Notes: generated from the letters alone by a model not told the origin. 64,000 nt of DNA from DASQZT01 sp963728965 (GCA_963728965.1 CAVSMH010000010.1:186001-250000), one strand, 5' to 3'; counted from the first letter of the stretch, positions 26,061 to 35,834 are shown. Numbers and translations: made by a program.

Positions 26061-26115
26061 TTGCAGTATCTTTCAGTCAGTTTATAATCTCAAGAGATCA
26101 GTACATTATAATCAT
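26061..26115 (+). promoter_or_regulatory. Promoter and putative operator of the first Oar receptor operon
   Basis: TTGCAG (26061-26066) and a perfect TATAAT (26083-26088) are spaced by 16 bp. Directly after comes the inverted repeat ATCTC-AA-GAGAT (26087-26098), where a bound regulator would block the start. A second TATAAT (26107-26112) follows. Blocks AGTATCTTT, CTCAAGAGAT and ATTATAATCAT are shared with the namZ and gntR promoters. Confidence 0.6.
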
Positions 26116-26154
26116 GTTTGGCCTGCGTGGGAGTAGGCTCAAGGAGAAGCTTGT

Positions 26155-29100
26155 ATGACGGCTTTCGCGAAAAAAGCATCGGGCGGATGCTGGTTACGCG
26201 TTTTCGCCCTTTCCATCCTCATGCTGGCGGCGCTGATTCCCGGCGCGGCCCAACAGACATCCGGAACCGTGACGGGTGCCGTCACGGACTCTTCGGGCGC
26301 CGTCATCGCGGATGCCCAGGTGCGGCTCGTCAATACCCAAACCGGCGTAATCCAGAAAACCTCCACCAGCCAGACAGGGGACTTTCAGTTCCTCATCGTG
26401 CCGCCGGGCGTCTATGCGGTGGAGGTCGAAAGCCCCGGCTTCAAGACCTTCCGCCGCGACGGGATCATTGTCGAGGTGAACCGCTCCCTGGCCGTCCCTG
26501 TGTCGCTGACTGTCGGCGCAGTCGCCGAAACCGTCGAGGTGAGCGGAGGCACGCCGCTGCTCGAGCCCAATACGTCCACGCTCGGCACGGTAGTCGATAG
26601 TCGAAAAGTCGCGGATCTTCCTTTGGCGGGCCGCAACCCGCTCGCCCTGGCCAACCTGGTTCCCACGGTCCAGGGGATCGGCAACTTCGGCAGCGAAGTC
26701 TACTCCACGTGGAGCATGGGCCAAGTGGTGATTGCCGGTGGCTCGCCGCTCAACAACGGCTTCGTCATCGATGGAATCGCCAACGAAAAGATGACCGACT
26801 ACAGCGCCATGGCGTTCCTGCCGGTGGATGCGACGCAGGAGTTCAAGGTCATCGCCAATAACATGTCCGCCGAATATGGCCGCAGCGGCGGCGGCATCAT
26901 CAGCATGGTCAGTAAGTCGGGCACGAACGAGTTTCACGGCAACCTGTTTGAGTACGTGCGCAATACCGTCTTCAACTCCAACGAGTTTTTCGCCAATAAG
27001 GCCGGATCGCCGCGCCCGCCGGTGCACTACAACACCTTCGGCGGAACCCTGGGCGGCCCCATCCGTAGAGACAAGCTGTTCTTCTTTTTCAATGTCGAGG
27101 AGTTCAAGGAGCGCCGCGCCGCATCCCGCACGATTACGGCGCCGGACGCCAGTCAGCGCGCCGGTGACTTCTCGAGCACCTTCGCCGCCACTGGCTCCAG
27201 TTGCAGCCAGATCGTGGTCTATGACCCCTCGACCACCCGGGACGATCCCAACCGTAAAGGCCAGTATCTCCGCACGGCGTTCCCCGGCAATCGGATCCCC
27301 GCCAGCCAGATCAGCCCCATCGCGGCCGCGATGCTCAAGTACTACCCCAATCCGAATCTCCCCGGATTGCCCTGTTCGGGCGCGCAGAACCTGTTTCAGG
27401 CGGCGCCGGTTGCCACCGACAAGAGCAATGTCGGAATCAAAGTCGATTACAACCTCACCTCCACGAAGAGAATCTCGGGCCGGTTTACGCGGGACTACCT
27501 GGATCGGGCCAACTCCAACTATTTCGGGAACATCGCCGACGCCACCGGATACCACGTCCTGATTCCGCGCCGCACCGCGTTCCTGGAGTACACCGACACG
27601 ATCACACCCACGCTGCTGCTGGATGCCCGCATCGGTGTGAACCGCGAACAGGAGCAGATCATCTCTCCCAGCGCCAACTTCGATGTGACCTCGATCGGCT
27701 TCTCCCAGTTCTTTGCGGACACCATCCAGAAGGGAATCAAGGGCGCGGGTTTCCCCGCCGTCAGCATCACCGACATGAGTAACTTCGGACGCCCCGATTC
27801 GACCGGCAACCCGACCGCGACCGGCACCGCCAACGCCACCGTGACCAAAATCCACGGCCGCCACAACATCAAAGCGGGTTATGAGCAGCGGTTGTATCGC
27901 CGCAGCGACTGGGGAACCTCCAACAGTTCCGGCAGCTACGCCTTCAGCCGCAGCTTCTCGCAGGGGCCCGATCCCCTCGCCGCCAGCGCCACCGGCGGTT
28001 ACGGCCTGGCCACCTACCTGCTCGGCACGCCCACCAGCGGGAGCTCCGGCATCACCACCGACACCGCCGTCAGTATGAACTACTCGGCGGCCTTCCTGCA
28101 GGACGACTGGAAAGTCACCAATCGGCTGACGCTGAATCTCGGCCTGCGCTGGGAATACGAAGGTCCTACCAAGGACCGCCGCAACGTTTTCCCGAATTTC
28201 GACCCATCGATTACGAATGCTCTCGCCGCACCGGCGGGCATGCCTGGCCTGAAGGGCGGCTACACCTTCGTGGGCGCCAACGGGATTCCGAATGGCCTGA
28301 CCGACCCCAGCCACAAGAACTTCGGTCCGCGCCTTGGATTCGCCTACCAGTTCGATCCCAAGACCGTGATCCGCGGCGGATACGGCATCAGCTACATTCC
28401 AACCTTTGGGCCGGGTGGCACGGCGGCGGGCGCCGGCTTCTCGACCACCACCACCATGGTTACCTCGATCGACGGCGGACTCCATCCGTACAACACCCTC
28501 GCCAACCCGTTCCCGACCGGGCTCACCCAGCCCAGCGGCAGCAGCCTGGGGACGCTCACCGCGGTTGGACAGTCGGCCAGCGCGCAGTTGCGCGATACGC
28601 GCCGCGGCTATGCCCAGGAATGGAACCTGACTGTCCAGCGCGAACCGTGGGCCAACTGGCTGCTCGAGATTTCGTGGGTGGGCAACAAGGGAACCCACCT
28701 GACTATGTCGCGAGCGCTCGATGCGCTTCCCACCTCGCTCCTCTCGCTCGGCACTCAGCTCACTTCTACCGTGCCCAACCCGTTTGCCGGCCTGATTACC
28801 ACCGGCACCCTGGCGGCTGCGACGGTGACGCGCCGGCAGTTGCTGCTGCCCTTCCCGCAATACCTGAGTGTGTCGAGTAACGCCTATATGGGGGACTCCA
28901 TCTACAACGCCTTTGCCCTCAAAGTGGAGAAACGGTTCTCGCGCGGCTTCTCGCTGCTCGGCAGCTACGTCTTCTCGAAGCTGATCGACGACCTGCCGGC
29001 AACCGGCCGCCCGGGAGCGGTTCCCGGAACCAGCGTTCAGGACTGGTATAACCTGCGCGGCGAACGGTCTCGCAGCTACCAGGACATTCCTCAGCGGGTG

Positions 29101-29604
29101 GTGATGACCGCAACGTGGGAACTTCCGTTCAAGCCCTCCGACCGCATCCTGCGCGGCATCGCAGGCGGCTGGCAAGTGAACGGCATCTCCACCATTCAGA
29201 GCGGAAGACCGATCGCCTTGGCGGCCAGCATCAGCGGCGGCGGCAATCGGCCCAACGTGGTATCCGGCACGAGCGACCAGCCCACCGGGCAGTCGCTGTT
29301 CAATTGGTTCAATACCGCCGCGTTTGCACAGCCCGCCGCGTTTACCCTGGGGACCGTCTCGCGGACTCTGCCCGACATCAACGGTCCCAGCTTTTTCGAT
29401 CTGGATGCGTCGCTGTTCAAGTTTTTCCCCATCCGCGAACACATGAAGCTGCAATTCCGCGCGGAAGTGTTCAACCTGACCAATACACCCAGCTTCGATG
29501 TTCCGGGCAGGACCTTTGGTTCCTCCACCTTCGGCGTCGTGACTTCCACCTTGTCGCCGGTGCATACCCGGGAAATGCAGCTCGCCTTGCAGTTGATCTT
29601 CTGA
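26155..29604 (+). CDS. Oar-like TonB-dependent outer membrane receptor
   Basis: This 1149-residue Oar/SusC-like receptor is a plug-plus-barrel importer energised by TonB. AAGGAG lies 8 bases before the ATG. A signal peptide ending LIPGAAQ is followed by a carboxypeptidase-regulatory-like repeat (SGTVTGAVTDSSGAVIADAQVRLVN, to about residue 110). The plug domain follows (VDSRKVADLPLAGRNPLALANLVP, GGSPLNNGFVIDGIAN, NNMSAEYGRSGGGIISMVSKSGTNEFHG), then a long barrel that ends in Phe (MQLALQLIF). The ligand is unknown. It starts a compact run with an AmiE-like hydrolase (1-bp gap), a GH9 enzyme and an M28 peptidase, so glycan or muropeptide uptake is a fair inference. The shared promoter blocks tie it to namZ and gntR. 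Confidence 0.92.
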   Translation: MTAFAKKASGGCWLRVFALSILMLAALIPGAAQQTSGTVTGAVTDSSGAVIADAQVRLVNTQTGVIQKTSTSQTGDFQFLIVPPGVYAVEVESPGFKTFRRDGIIVEVNRSLAVPVSLTVGAVAETVEVSGGTPLLEPNTSTLGTVVDSRKVADLPLAGRNPLALANLVPTVQGIGNFGSEVYSTWSMGQVVIAGGSPLNNGFVIDGIANEKMTDYSAMAFLPVDATQEFKVIANNMSAEYGRSGGGIISMVSKSGTNEFHGNLFEYVRNTVFNSNEFFANKAGSPRPPVHYNTFGGTLGGPIRRDKLFFFFNVEEFKERRAASRTITAPDASQRAGDFSSTFAATGSSCSQIVVYDPSTTRDDPNRKGQYLRTAFPGNRIPASQISPIAAAMLKYYPNPNLPGLPCSGAQNLFQAAPVATDKSNVGIKVDYNLTSTKRISGRFTRDYLDRANSNYFGNIADATGYHVLIPRRTAFLEYTDTITPTLLLDARIGVNREQEQIISPSANFDVTSIGFSQFFADTIQKGIKGAGFPAVSITDMSNFGRPDSTGNPTATGTANATVTKIHGRHNIKAGYEQRLYRRSDWGTSNSSGSYAFSRSFSQGPDPLAASATGGYGLATYLLGTPTSGSSGITTDTAVSMNYSAAFLQDDWKVTNRLTLNLGLRWEYEGPTKDRRNVFPNFDPSITNALAAPAGMPGLKGGYTFVGANGIPNGLTDPSHKNFGPRLGFAYQFDPKTVIRGGYGISYIPTFGPGGTAAGAGFSTTTTMVTSIDGGLHPYNTLANPFPTGLTQPSGSSLGTLTAVGQSASAQLRDTRRGYAQEWNLTVQREPWANWLLEISWVGNKGTHLTMSRALDALPTSLLSLGTQLTSTVPNPFAGLITTGTLAAATVTRRQLLLPFPQYLSVSSNAYMGDSIYNAFALKVEKRFSRGFSLLGSYVFSKLIDDLPATGRPGAVPGTSVQDWYNLRGERSRSYQDIPQRVVMTATWELPFKPSDRILRGIAGGWQVNGISTIQSGRPIALAASISGGGNRPNVVSGTSDQPTGQSLFNWFNTAAFAQPAAFTLGTVSRTLPDINGPSFFDLDASLFKFFPIREHMKLQFRAEVFNLTNTPSFDVPGRTFGSSTFGVVTSTLSPVHTREMQLALQLIF

Positions 29605-29605
29605 T

Positions 29606-30814
29606 ATGCGCCGCGCAGGGCTCCTGGCGTGTTCCGTAGTCGCGCTCTGGCTGCTGGAAGCGTGTGCGCTCCGGCCGCCGACGCTCCCGGCGGGAGAGCC
29701 GCTCCGCGCACGAACGGTCCTGGTGGATGCCACGGTCGGCCAGGACCGGACCTATGCGGCGGCATTCCAGGAAGTCGAACGGTGGATCGGACAGAAGGCC
29801 TTTCCGGGCGCCGTGGTGGCGGTCGGCCAACGCGGCAAGCTGGTGGCTCTCAAGCCGTTCGGGAGGATGGATTACTCCAGCCACGCCGACCCGGTCCCGC
29901 GCGACGCCGTTTTCGATCTCGCTTCGCTGACCAAAGTGATCGCGACCACTACCGCCGCGGCCATCCTCTACGACCGCAAACAACTCGACCTGGACGCGCC
30001 GGTCGTCCGCTACCTGCCGGAATTCGCCGGCGTCTCCGGCCACGAGAACGTCCTGGTGCGTCACCTGCTGACCCACAGTTCCGGACTGAATTCCCGGCAG
30101 GTGCTCTGGAAACAGGCCGGCGACCGGCAGGGCATTCTGAAACTGGCTTTCGCGCTGCCGCTCGAATGGGCTCCCGGCGAACGAACGCAATACCGCGACT
30201 ACAACATGATCGTGATGGGCGAGATCATCAACCGCATCACCGGCCAGCGGCTCGATGAATTTGTCGCGCGCAACGCGTTCGAGCCCCTGGGCATGCAAGA
30301 CACCCGCTACAATCCGCCGGCGGAGTGGTTGAGTCGTATCCCTCCTACCGAACAGGACGACGTCCTGCGGCACCGCATGGTGCATGGCGTGGTGCATGAC
30401 GAGAACGCTTTCCTGATGGATGGCGTGAGCGGTCATGCCGGCCTCTTCTCCTCGGCGCGCGATCTTGCTCGCTTCGCACAAATGTACCTCAACGGCGGCG
30501 TCTACGATGGAAAACGCATTTTGAGCGAGGCCACCGTCCGCCGGTTTACGGCACGCCAGGTGTTTCCGATCGGGACCACGCGCGCGCTGGGGTGGGACAC
30601 ACCGGGCGAAGGCTCGTTTCCCGGCCCCCTCGCCGTGCCGTCCGCCATCATCCACACCGGTTTCACGGGCACTTCCATCTACATCGACCGTTCCCGCCAA
30701 TCATTCATCGTTCTGTTGACGAACCGCGTTCACCCGACCCGGCAGAACCTGCGCATCAACCAGGCTCGGCCCGCGATTCATACCGCCATCCTTTCCATCC
30801 TCGACCATACCTGA
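29606..30814 (+). CDS. Serine hydrolase of the beta-lactamase fold, AmiE-like
   Basis: This 402-residue exported protein of the class C beta-lactamase fold has a possible lipoprotein Cys at residue 20 (LLEAC; Glu at -2 is atypical). The active-site set is complete: SLTK (SxxK), YNM in YRDYNMIVMGE (YxN) and HTGFTG (KTG equivalent). The stretch VHDENAFLMDGVSGHAGLFSSARDLARFAQM is characteristic of the B. subtilis AmiE/YbbE group, a MurNAc-L-alanine amidase encoded beside namZ there. That and the nearby NamZ support cell-wall peptide removal over antibiotic hydrolysis. Start ATG is 2 bases after the receptor stop; the next gene starts 1 base after this stop. An esterase role remains possible. Confidence 0.82.
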   Translation: MRRAGLLACSVVALWLLEACALRPPTLPAGEPLRARTVLVDATVGQDRTYAAAFQEVERWIGQKAFPGAVVAVGQRGKLVALKPFGRMDYSSHADPVPRDAVFDLASLTKVIATTTAAAILYDRKQLDLDAPVVRYLPEFAGVSGHENVLVRHLLTHSSGLNSRQVLWKQAGDRQGILKLAFALPLEWAPGERTQYRDYNMIVMGEIINRITGQRLDEFVARNAFEPLGMQDTRYNPPAEWLSRIPPTEQDDVLRHRMVHGVVHDENAFLMDGVSGHAGLFSSARDLARFAQMYLNGGVYDGKRILSEATVRRFTARQVFPIGTTRALGWDTPGEGSFPGPLAVPSAIIHTGFTGTSIYIDRSRQSFIVLLTNRVHPTRQNLRINQARPAIHTAILSILDHT

Positions 30815-30815
30815 C

Positions 30816-33683
30816 ATGAGATTGACTTGTGCCTTTGGCTATTGCCTGATGGCCGGCTTGCCGATGGTTGCCGCCGAGCAACCGCCGCACATGCCGATGC
30901 CGATCGAATTCCAGAATTCCGCCGAGTTCGGCTGGTTGAACAAGAAGGTGCTGGACTCGCGGCTGCTCGACGATATGTCCGATCCAACAACCTGGACCGT
31001 GCAGGGGCAGGCCAACGTGATCGGGACTCAGCCGGGCAGTGTCGGCTTGCCGCACGCGCTGCGTGTGGATATGGAACTGTCCCGCGAACAGCCCCCGCCC
31101 ACGCGGAACGGCCTCGCCGCCGTCAATTTGAAACGCTCCTTCGCCGGCGAGGACTGGAGCCGGTACAACCGCATTTCGTGCTGGATCCGCCCGGAGTTGT
31201 CGGGCTTTCCCATGCTTCCCCTCGAGCTCGTCCTGCGCAACGACGGGAAGGAGAAAGTGCCGGATGTCTACCATCGCGAAGGCATTCACTACCTGACTCT
31301 CCAGGACCGCAAGTGGCAGCACGTGGTCTGGGAGATCGCACCCCTGGCTCGCGACAAGGTGATCTCGCTCGAGATCGGCTACTGGGTGAACAAAAGGCTC
31401 CCCGATCCGCAGGACCGCGTCGCTTTCGAAATCGCCAGGCTCGAGTTGGAGCGCGTCGAGCCCGACCTCTACGAGGGTTGGAATGTGGCTCCCGGCAGAA
31501 TCTCGTTCAGCCACACCGGATACCAGGCGGGCTCGTCGAAGACCGCGCTGGCGAGCGGTCTTGCGGCCCGCGAATTCCAGTTGATCCGGCTCGACAACAA
31601 CGGCGCGGGTGAGGTCGTACTCGCGAAACCGGTGCGCGGCCGGAAAACCCGGTTGGGCGAGTTTCAGGAATTGGACTTCTCCGAGGTGCGGCGGCCGGGC
31701 AGCTACGTGATTCAGGCCGGCGACACCCGCACCCGGCCCTTCCGCATCGATGAAGATGTCTGGAGCGGGACCATCTGGAAGACCATCAACTTCTTTTTTG
31801 GAGAGCGGTGCGGCTTTGCGGTTCCCGGCTCGCACGATGTGTGTCATCGGGATTGGCAGGCGACGCTCGGCGATAAGAAAATCGTCATGAACGGCGGCTG
31901 GCACGATGCCGGCGACCTCTCGCAAGGCCTTGTGAACACCGGCGAAGCGGCTTACGCCATGTTCGCCCTCGCCGAGCGTTTGCAGGCGCGGGGCGACAAC
32001 CCGGCGTTGTTGCGGAGGCTGATCGAGGAAGCCAGGTGGGGCCTGGCATGGATCCTCAAGGTGCGTTTCGAAGGCGGCTACCGCATTGGTTTCGCCGGAA
32101 TGAACATCTGGACGAATGGTATTTTGGGCGATGCCGACGACCGCACACGCGAGGCGCGCAACAATCCTAACGTGAACTACATCGCTGCCGCAGCCGAAGC
32201 CGCCGCCTTTCGCGTGCTGCGGCACAGCCACCCGGAGCTTGCCCGGCAGAGCCTACAGCTTGCGGAGGACGACTGGCGCTATGCCATTGCCGGTAAAGAG
32301 GGGCCTGAGACCTGGAGCACGCCGGCCTTTGCCGCTTCGCCCATGGAACTGGCGGGCATTGGCGCGCTGGCCTCGCTCGAGCTGTACCAGGATACCGGCA
32401 ACGAAACGTACGCCCGGAAAGCCGTCGAGCTGGCCGCGATCATCGTGGCTTCGCAGCAGCGAACCTATGTGGGCAGCGCGTTCCCGCTCGCCGGTTTCTT
32501 TTACACCGGCCCCGATAAGAAGACGCTGTTCCACCAGTTTCATCGCGGCAACGATCAGGCGCCCATCGTGGCACTGGCCCGTCTGTGCGCGGCGCTCCCG
32601 GATCACCCGGACTGGATGAAGTGGTATTCGGCCGTGGCGCTGTATTCCGAATACCAGAAGACCTCCGTGCAAGCGACGGCGCCCTACGAGGTGCTGCCCG
32701 CGTATGTCTACAAGGATTCGGAGTACCTGGACGTGCCCGCCGAGGGCGGCATGTATCAGGCCACGCGCGCAGCGTTTCGCGAACAGGTGCTGCACGGCAT
32801 GCCCATGGGCGGCGGGTACTATCTGAAAGCCTTTCCGGTTTGGTTCGCGCGGCGCGGCAACTACGGCGTGCTGCTCTCCCAGGCCAAGGCGCTCTCCACC
32901 GCCGCCCACCTGCGAGGCGATTGGGACGCCGCCAACCTGGCGCAAAAACAGCTTCAGTGGATCGTGGGCCGCAACCCGTTCGTGCAGAGCACCATGTACG
33001 GCGAAGGATACGATTGGGCCCAGCAGTACAGCGTCTCCTCGGGCGATATCGTCGGCGCCCTACCGGTGGGAATGGAAACCCGCGGCTCGAACGACGCGCC
33101 CTACTGGCCTTCGCAGAACTGTTACGTGTACAAGGAGGTATGGGTCCACTCGACCGGCCGCTGGCTCTGGCTGATGCAGGACCTGGCGGGACCGGCGCTC
33201 GTCGAAGGCCGCGTGCCGGCGGGAGCTGCCGCTAAAGTGGAGTTCGTCGAACCGTCAACCGGGCGTGTACTGCCGGTGGATGCGGATCTGTCCGGTTCGT
33301 TTCGCTCGTTCGTGCCCGAAGGCAATTACAGCATTCGTTCCGGGATCCGGCAGGTGAGCCTCACGGCGCTCCCCGGAGGTACCTATGTGGTGGACCTGCG
33401 GCCTGGCCGGTCTGTCGATTTTGCCCTCGCGGCCGAAACCGCGCGGAACGGCGAGGTGACCATCCGGCTGACGGCAACCGGAGACGGCCGCCACACTTTT
33501 GCGCTCCGCGCCGATAATCTCGAGCTGGACCCGTCGGCAAAAGAACTGATGCTGGCCCCCGGCAAAGCGGGCGCGCTCGTCTGGAAAGCCAGGATGGTGG
33601 CGCATGGCGGGCCGTGGGTTTTGGTCGCCGTCGCGGATGAGGACGTATTGCGACGCCGCGAACTGGTGGGTTCGATCCGATGA
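30816..33683 (+). CDS. Glycoside hydrolase family 9 enzyme
   Basis: This 955-residue exported enzyme has a signal peptide MRLTCAFGYCLMAGLPMVAAEQ. Residues 30-225 look like a carbohydrate-binding beta-sandwich (WSRYNRISCWIRPELSG, DRVAFEIARLELE). Residues 228-320 are the CelD-type Ig-like module (RISFSHTGYQAGSSKTAL, RRPGSYVIQAGDTRTRPFRI). The GH9 catalytic domain follows, with GGWHDAGDLSQG (catalytic Asp pair), IVGRNPFVQSTMYGEGYD and a Glu in YKEVWVHSTGRW as likely proton donor. A C-terminal beta domain of about 180 residues ends the protein. GH9 includes cellulases and exo-glucosaminidases; the amino-sugar context favours the latter but the specificity is not readable. It overlaps the next gene by four bases. 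Confidence 0.88.
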   Translation: MRLTCAFGYCLMAGLPMVAAEQPPHMPMPIEFQNSAEFGWLNKKVLDSRLLDDMSDPTTWTVQGQANVIGTQPGSVGLPHALRVDMELSREQPPPTRNGLAAVNLKRSFAGEDWSRYNRISCWIRPELSGFPMLPLELVLRNDGKEKVPDVYHREGIHYLTLQDRKWQHVVWEIAPLARDKVISLEIGYWVNKRLPDPQDRVAFEIARLELERVEPDLYEGWNVAPGRISFSHTGYQAGSSKTALASGLAAREFQLIRLDNNGAGEVVLAKPVRGRKTRLGEFQELDFSEVRRPGSYVIQAGDTRTRPFRIDEDVWSGTIWKTINFFFGERCGFAVPGSHDVCHRDWQATLGDKKIVMNGGWHDAGDLSQGLVNTGEAAYAMFALAERLQARGDNPALLRRLIEEARWGLAWILKVRFEGGYRIGFAGMNIWTNGILGDADDRTREARNNPNVNYIAAAAEAAAFRVLRHSHPELARQSLQLAEDDWRYAIAGKEGPETWSTPAFAASPMELAGIGALASLELYQDTGNETYARKAVELAAIIVASQQRTYVGSAFPLAGFFYTGPDKKTLFHQFHRGNDQAPIVALARLCAALPDHPDWMKWYSAVALYSEYQKTSVQATAPYEVLPAYVYKDSEYLDVPAEGGMYQATRAAFREQVLHGMPMGGGYYLKAFPVWFARRGNYGVLLSQAKALSTAAHLRGDWDAANLAQKQLQWIVGRNPFVQSTMYGEGYDWAQQYSVSSGDIVGALPVGMETRGSNDAPYWPSQNCYVYKEVWVHSTGRWLWLMQDLAGPALVEGRVPAGAAAKVEFVEPSTGRVLPVDADLSGSFRSFVPEGNYSIRSGIRQVSLTALPGGTYVVDLRPGRSVDFALAAETARNGEVTIRLTATGDGRHTFALRADNLELDPSAKELMLAPGKAGALVWKARMVAHGGPWVLVAVADEDVLRRRELVGSIR

Positions 33684-35740
33684 GGTTCACCCTCGTTCTA
33701 TGCGCCGCCGCCACCCTGGTGTCCGCGCAGACGCTTCGCACCGACGCCCGTCTCTCCACGCTGATCCAGGAAATTCGCGCGGAGGTGGACGGAAACGAAG
33801 CCCTGGATTTCGTCGTTCGCCTGCACCATAGCGACCGGTGGGCCAATTTCGCGAAATTCCAGGAGACCGCCGATTCCCTGCAAAAAACGATGACCGCGAT
33901 CGGCCTCCGCAAGGTGGAGTTGCTCTCCGCTCCCGCCGATGGCGTCACGCAATTCGGCTTCTGGACCATGCCGCTGGCATGGGATGTGAAACAGGCGCGG
34001 CTTGAACTCGTCGAGCCCGCGGCTACTCCCGAGATGCGCGTCCTGGCCGACTACCGCAAGGAGCCGGCATCGCTCATCATGTGGAGCGGCGCCACGCCTT
34101 CGGGCGGCATCACCGCGGACGTGGTCGAACTCGAGCCGGCTACTCTTGCGCAGCTCCACCGTCTCGACGTAAAGGGAAAGATGGTGCTGGCGCAGGCGCC
34201 GCTCGATCTGGCCCAACGTGGTGCGCTCAAAGCCGCCCTCTATCAAATGGGCGCGGCGGGTATGATCAGCGATGCCACCGAGAATCCCGACCTGCTGAAC
34301 AGCCACTACTGGATGAATGCCTGGGGCGACTATGGCTGGGGCTTCACCCGGTCCAGCAGCCCGCTGGTAGGCTTTTCGATCACGCCGCGACAGGGATCGT
34401 ACCTTCGCGGCCTGCTGGTGCACGGCACCCGCGTGCGGGTAAAGGCCGTGGCGGACACCCGCTACTATTCCGGCCCTTACCCCTATGTCACCGGCGTCAT
34501 CCCCGGAAGCGATTCCGCCGAGGAAGTCCTCGAGCTGGGACACGCCTTCGAACTGGGCGCGCAGGATAACGCCACCGGAGTCGCCGGCATGCTGGAAGCC
34601 CTGGCCACTCTCCAGCGGCTGATCGATACCGGCAGGCTGCCGCGGCCGAGACGTTCCATCCGCATTCTCGCCATGCCGGAAGATTATGGTTCGTCGGCAT
34701 ATATCGCCACCCACCGGGACCGAATACAACGGACCGTGGGAGCTATCTGCCTCGACACCGCCGCCGGTCCCTACGACGAGACCCCCGGCTACAGCTTTGC
34801 CATGAATCCGGACGTGAACCGCTCGTATCAGGATGCGCTGATCATGCGCATCGCCGAGGGTCACTACGCGGGAATCCCGCGGCGGTTCCCACGCTGGATA
34901 CCCTACCGCCCAACTTCAGATTCGTTCCTGAGCGACCCCACCATCGGCGTCCCCACCGTGGCCGCGGCAGGCAGCAGCGGCGCCGTGAACGTGCATCACA
35001 ACAGCGCCGATACGCTCGACCGCGTGGACCCGCGCTCGCTGCGCGATTTAAGCGCTGTGGTGGCCGGCTTCCTGTACTATCTGGCGGCGGCTGGAGATCG
35101 CGACATCGAGTGGCTGGCCGGCATTACCGTCGACCGGAGCTACGAAAATACCATTCGGGCTGCGGCGCCATTCTTCGATCGGGTGTCCACGATCACGAGC
35201 GTCGAGGCCCTCGGACGGGAGTTGCACGCCGGGCTCGCGAAGATCCGTTACAACTCGGATCGCGACCGCGAAGCGTTGCTCTCCATGCTTCGGCTGGCAT
35301 CTTCGGCGGGCCGTGAGAAGATCCGGCCGCTGGTGGACGCATCGGTCGAAAGAGCGCGCCGTTTCGCGGACGGCGAGTGCGCACGGCTTGTCGAGGCCGT
35401 GAACCATCGCGCCGGCGAACTTGGCGTCGCCCCATCCGTAACTCCGGTGGAGCCGCCCGCCGATCCGCGGCGCGCAGAAGCCGCACAGATCATCGTAAAG
35501 CGGAAACGATTCGGGCCGGTGACTCTCGATGATCTCCCGCTTGACCAGCGGGAAGGCTTCCCGGGCTTCGCGGGCACTCCCGCCCCGCTGCCACTTCTGG
35601 TCTGGTGCGATGGAAAGCGAACCCTGGCCGAAGTGATTCGCCTGATCGAACTATCGCAAGGCCGCATGGATTTCGACTTCGTCGGCTACTTCCGCTTCCT
35701 GGCCAGGCACGGCTACGTCGATCTCCTTCCGGCCCATTAA
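33680..35740 (+). CDS. Exported M28-family metallopeptidase
   Basis: This 686-residue zinc aminopeptidase-like protein overlaps the GH9 gene by ATGA. A short signal (MRFTLVLCAAATLVSAQ) is followed by a PA-type insert around residues 150-230 and the M28 core. HAFELGAQDNATGVAGMLEAL matches the bridging Asp-Asn segment, RILAMPEDYGSSAYIATH the Glu/Asp region and SSGAVNVHHNSADTLDRVD the final His ligand. Some classical ligands are shifted, so I call the family and not the specificity. A 70-residue C-terminal helical domain (LVWCDGKRTLAEVIRLIELSQ) resembles a winged-helix or PqqD-like tail. As last gene after receptor, amidase-like hydrolase and glycosidase, it probably trims peptides from the same glycopeptide substrate. 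Confidence 0.78.
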   Translation: MRFTLVLCAAATLVSAQTLRTDARLSTLIQEIRAEVDGNEALDFVVRLHHSDRWANFAKFQETADSLQKTMTAIGLRKVELLSAPADGVTQFGFWTMPLAWDVKQARLELVEPAATPEMRVLADYRKEPASLIMWSGATPSGGITADVVELEPATLAQLHRLDVKGKMVLAQAPLDLAQRGALKAALYQMGAAGMISDATENPDLLNSHYWMNAWGDYGWGFTRSSSPLVGFSITPRQGSYLRGLLVHGTRVRVKAVADTRYYSGPYPYVTGVIPGSDSAEEVLELGHAFELGAQDNATGVAGMLEALATLQRLIDTGRLPRPRRSIRILAMPEDYGSSAYIATHRDRIQRTVGAICLDTAAGPYDETPGYSFAMNPDVNRSYQDALIMRIAEGHYAGIPRRFPRWIPYRPTSDSFLSDPTIGVPTVAAAGSSGAVNVHHNSADTLDRVDPRSLRDLSAVVAGFLYYLAAAGDRDIEWLAGITVDRSYENTIRAAAPFFDRVSTITSVEALGRELHAGLAKIRYNSDRDREALLSMLRLASSAGREKIRPLVDASVERARRFADGECARLVEAVNHRAGELGVAPSVTPVEPPADPRRAEAAQIIVKRKRFGPVTLDDLPLDQREGFPGFAGTPAPLPLLVWCDGKRTLAEVIRLIELSQGRMDFDFVGYFRFLARHGYVDLLPAH

Positions 35741-35834
35741 ATCCCAGCCGTACTGCCTGGCGCCGACGCTCCGCTCCGCCGGGTCGAGCTTCGCCCCGGC
35801 GCTCCCCCGCCCTATTGCTCGGCCGCGCCGGATC

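Noticed and set aside
26194..29733. A 1179-codon open frame on the minus strand opposite the first Oar receptor.
   Set aside because: It is the mirror of a GC-rich gene: no signal, no recognisable domain, Arg/Gly/Ala-rich sequence, and the + strand product has a full receptor architecture.
29606..30814. Calling the serine hydrolase an antibiotic-resistance beta-lactamase.
   Set aside because: The fold is shared, but the VHDENA...GHAGLFS block and the neighbours point to the AmiE-like amidase group.
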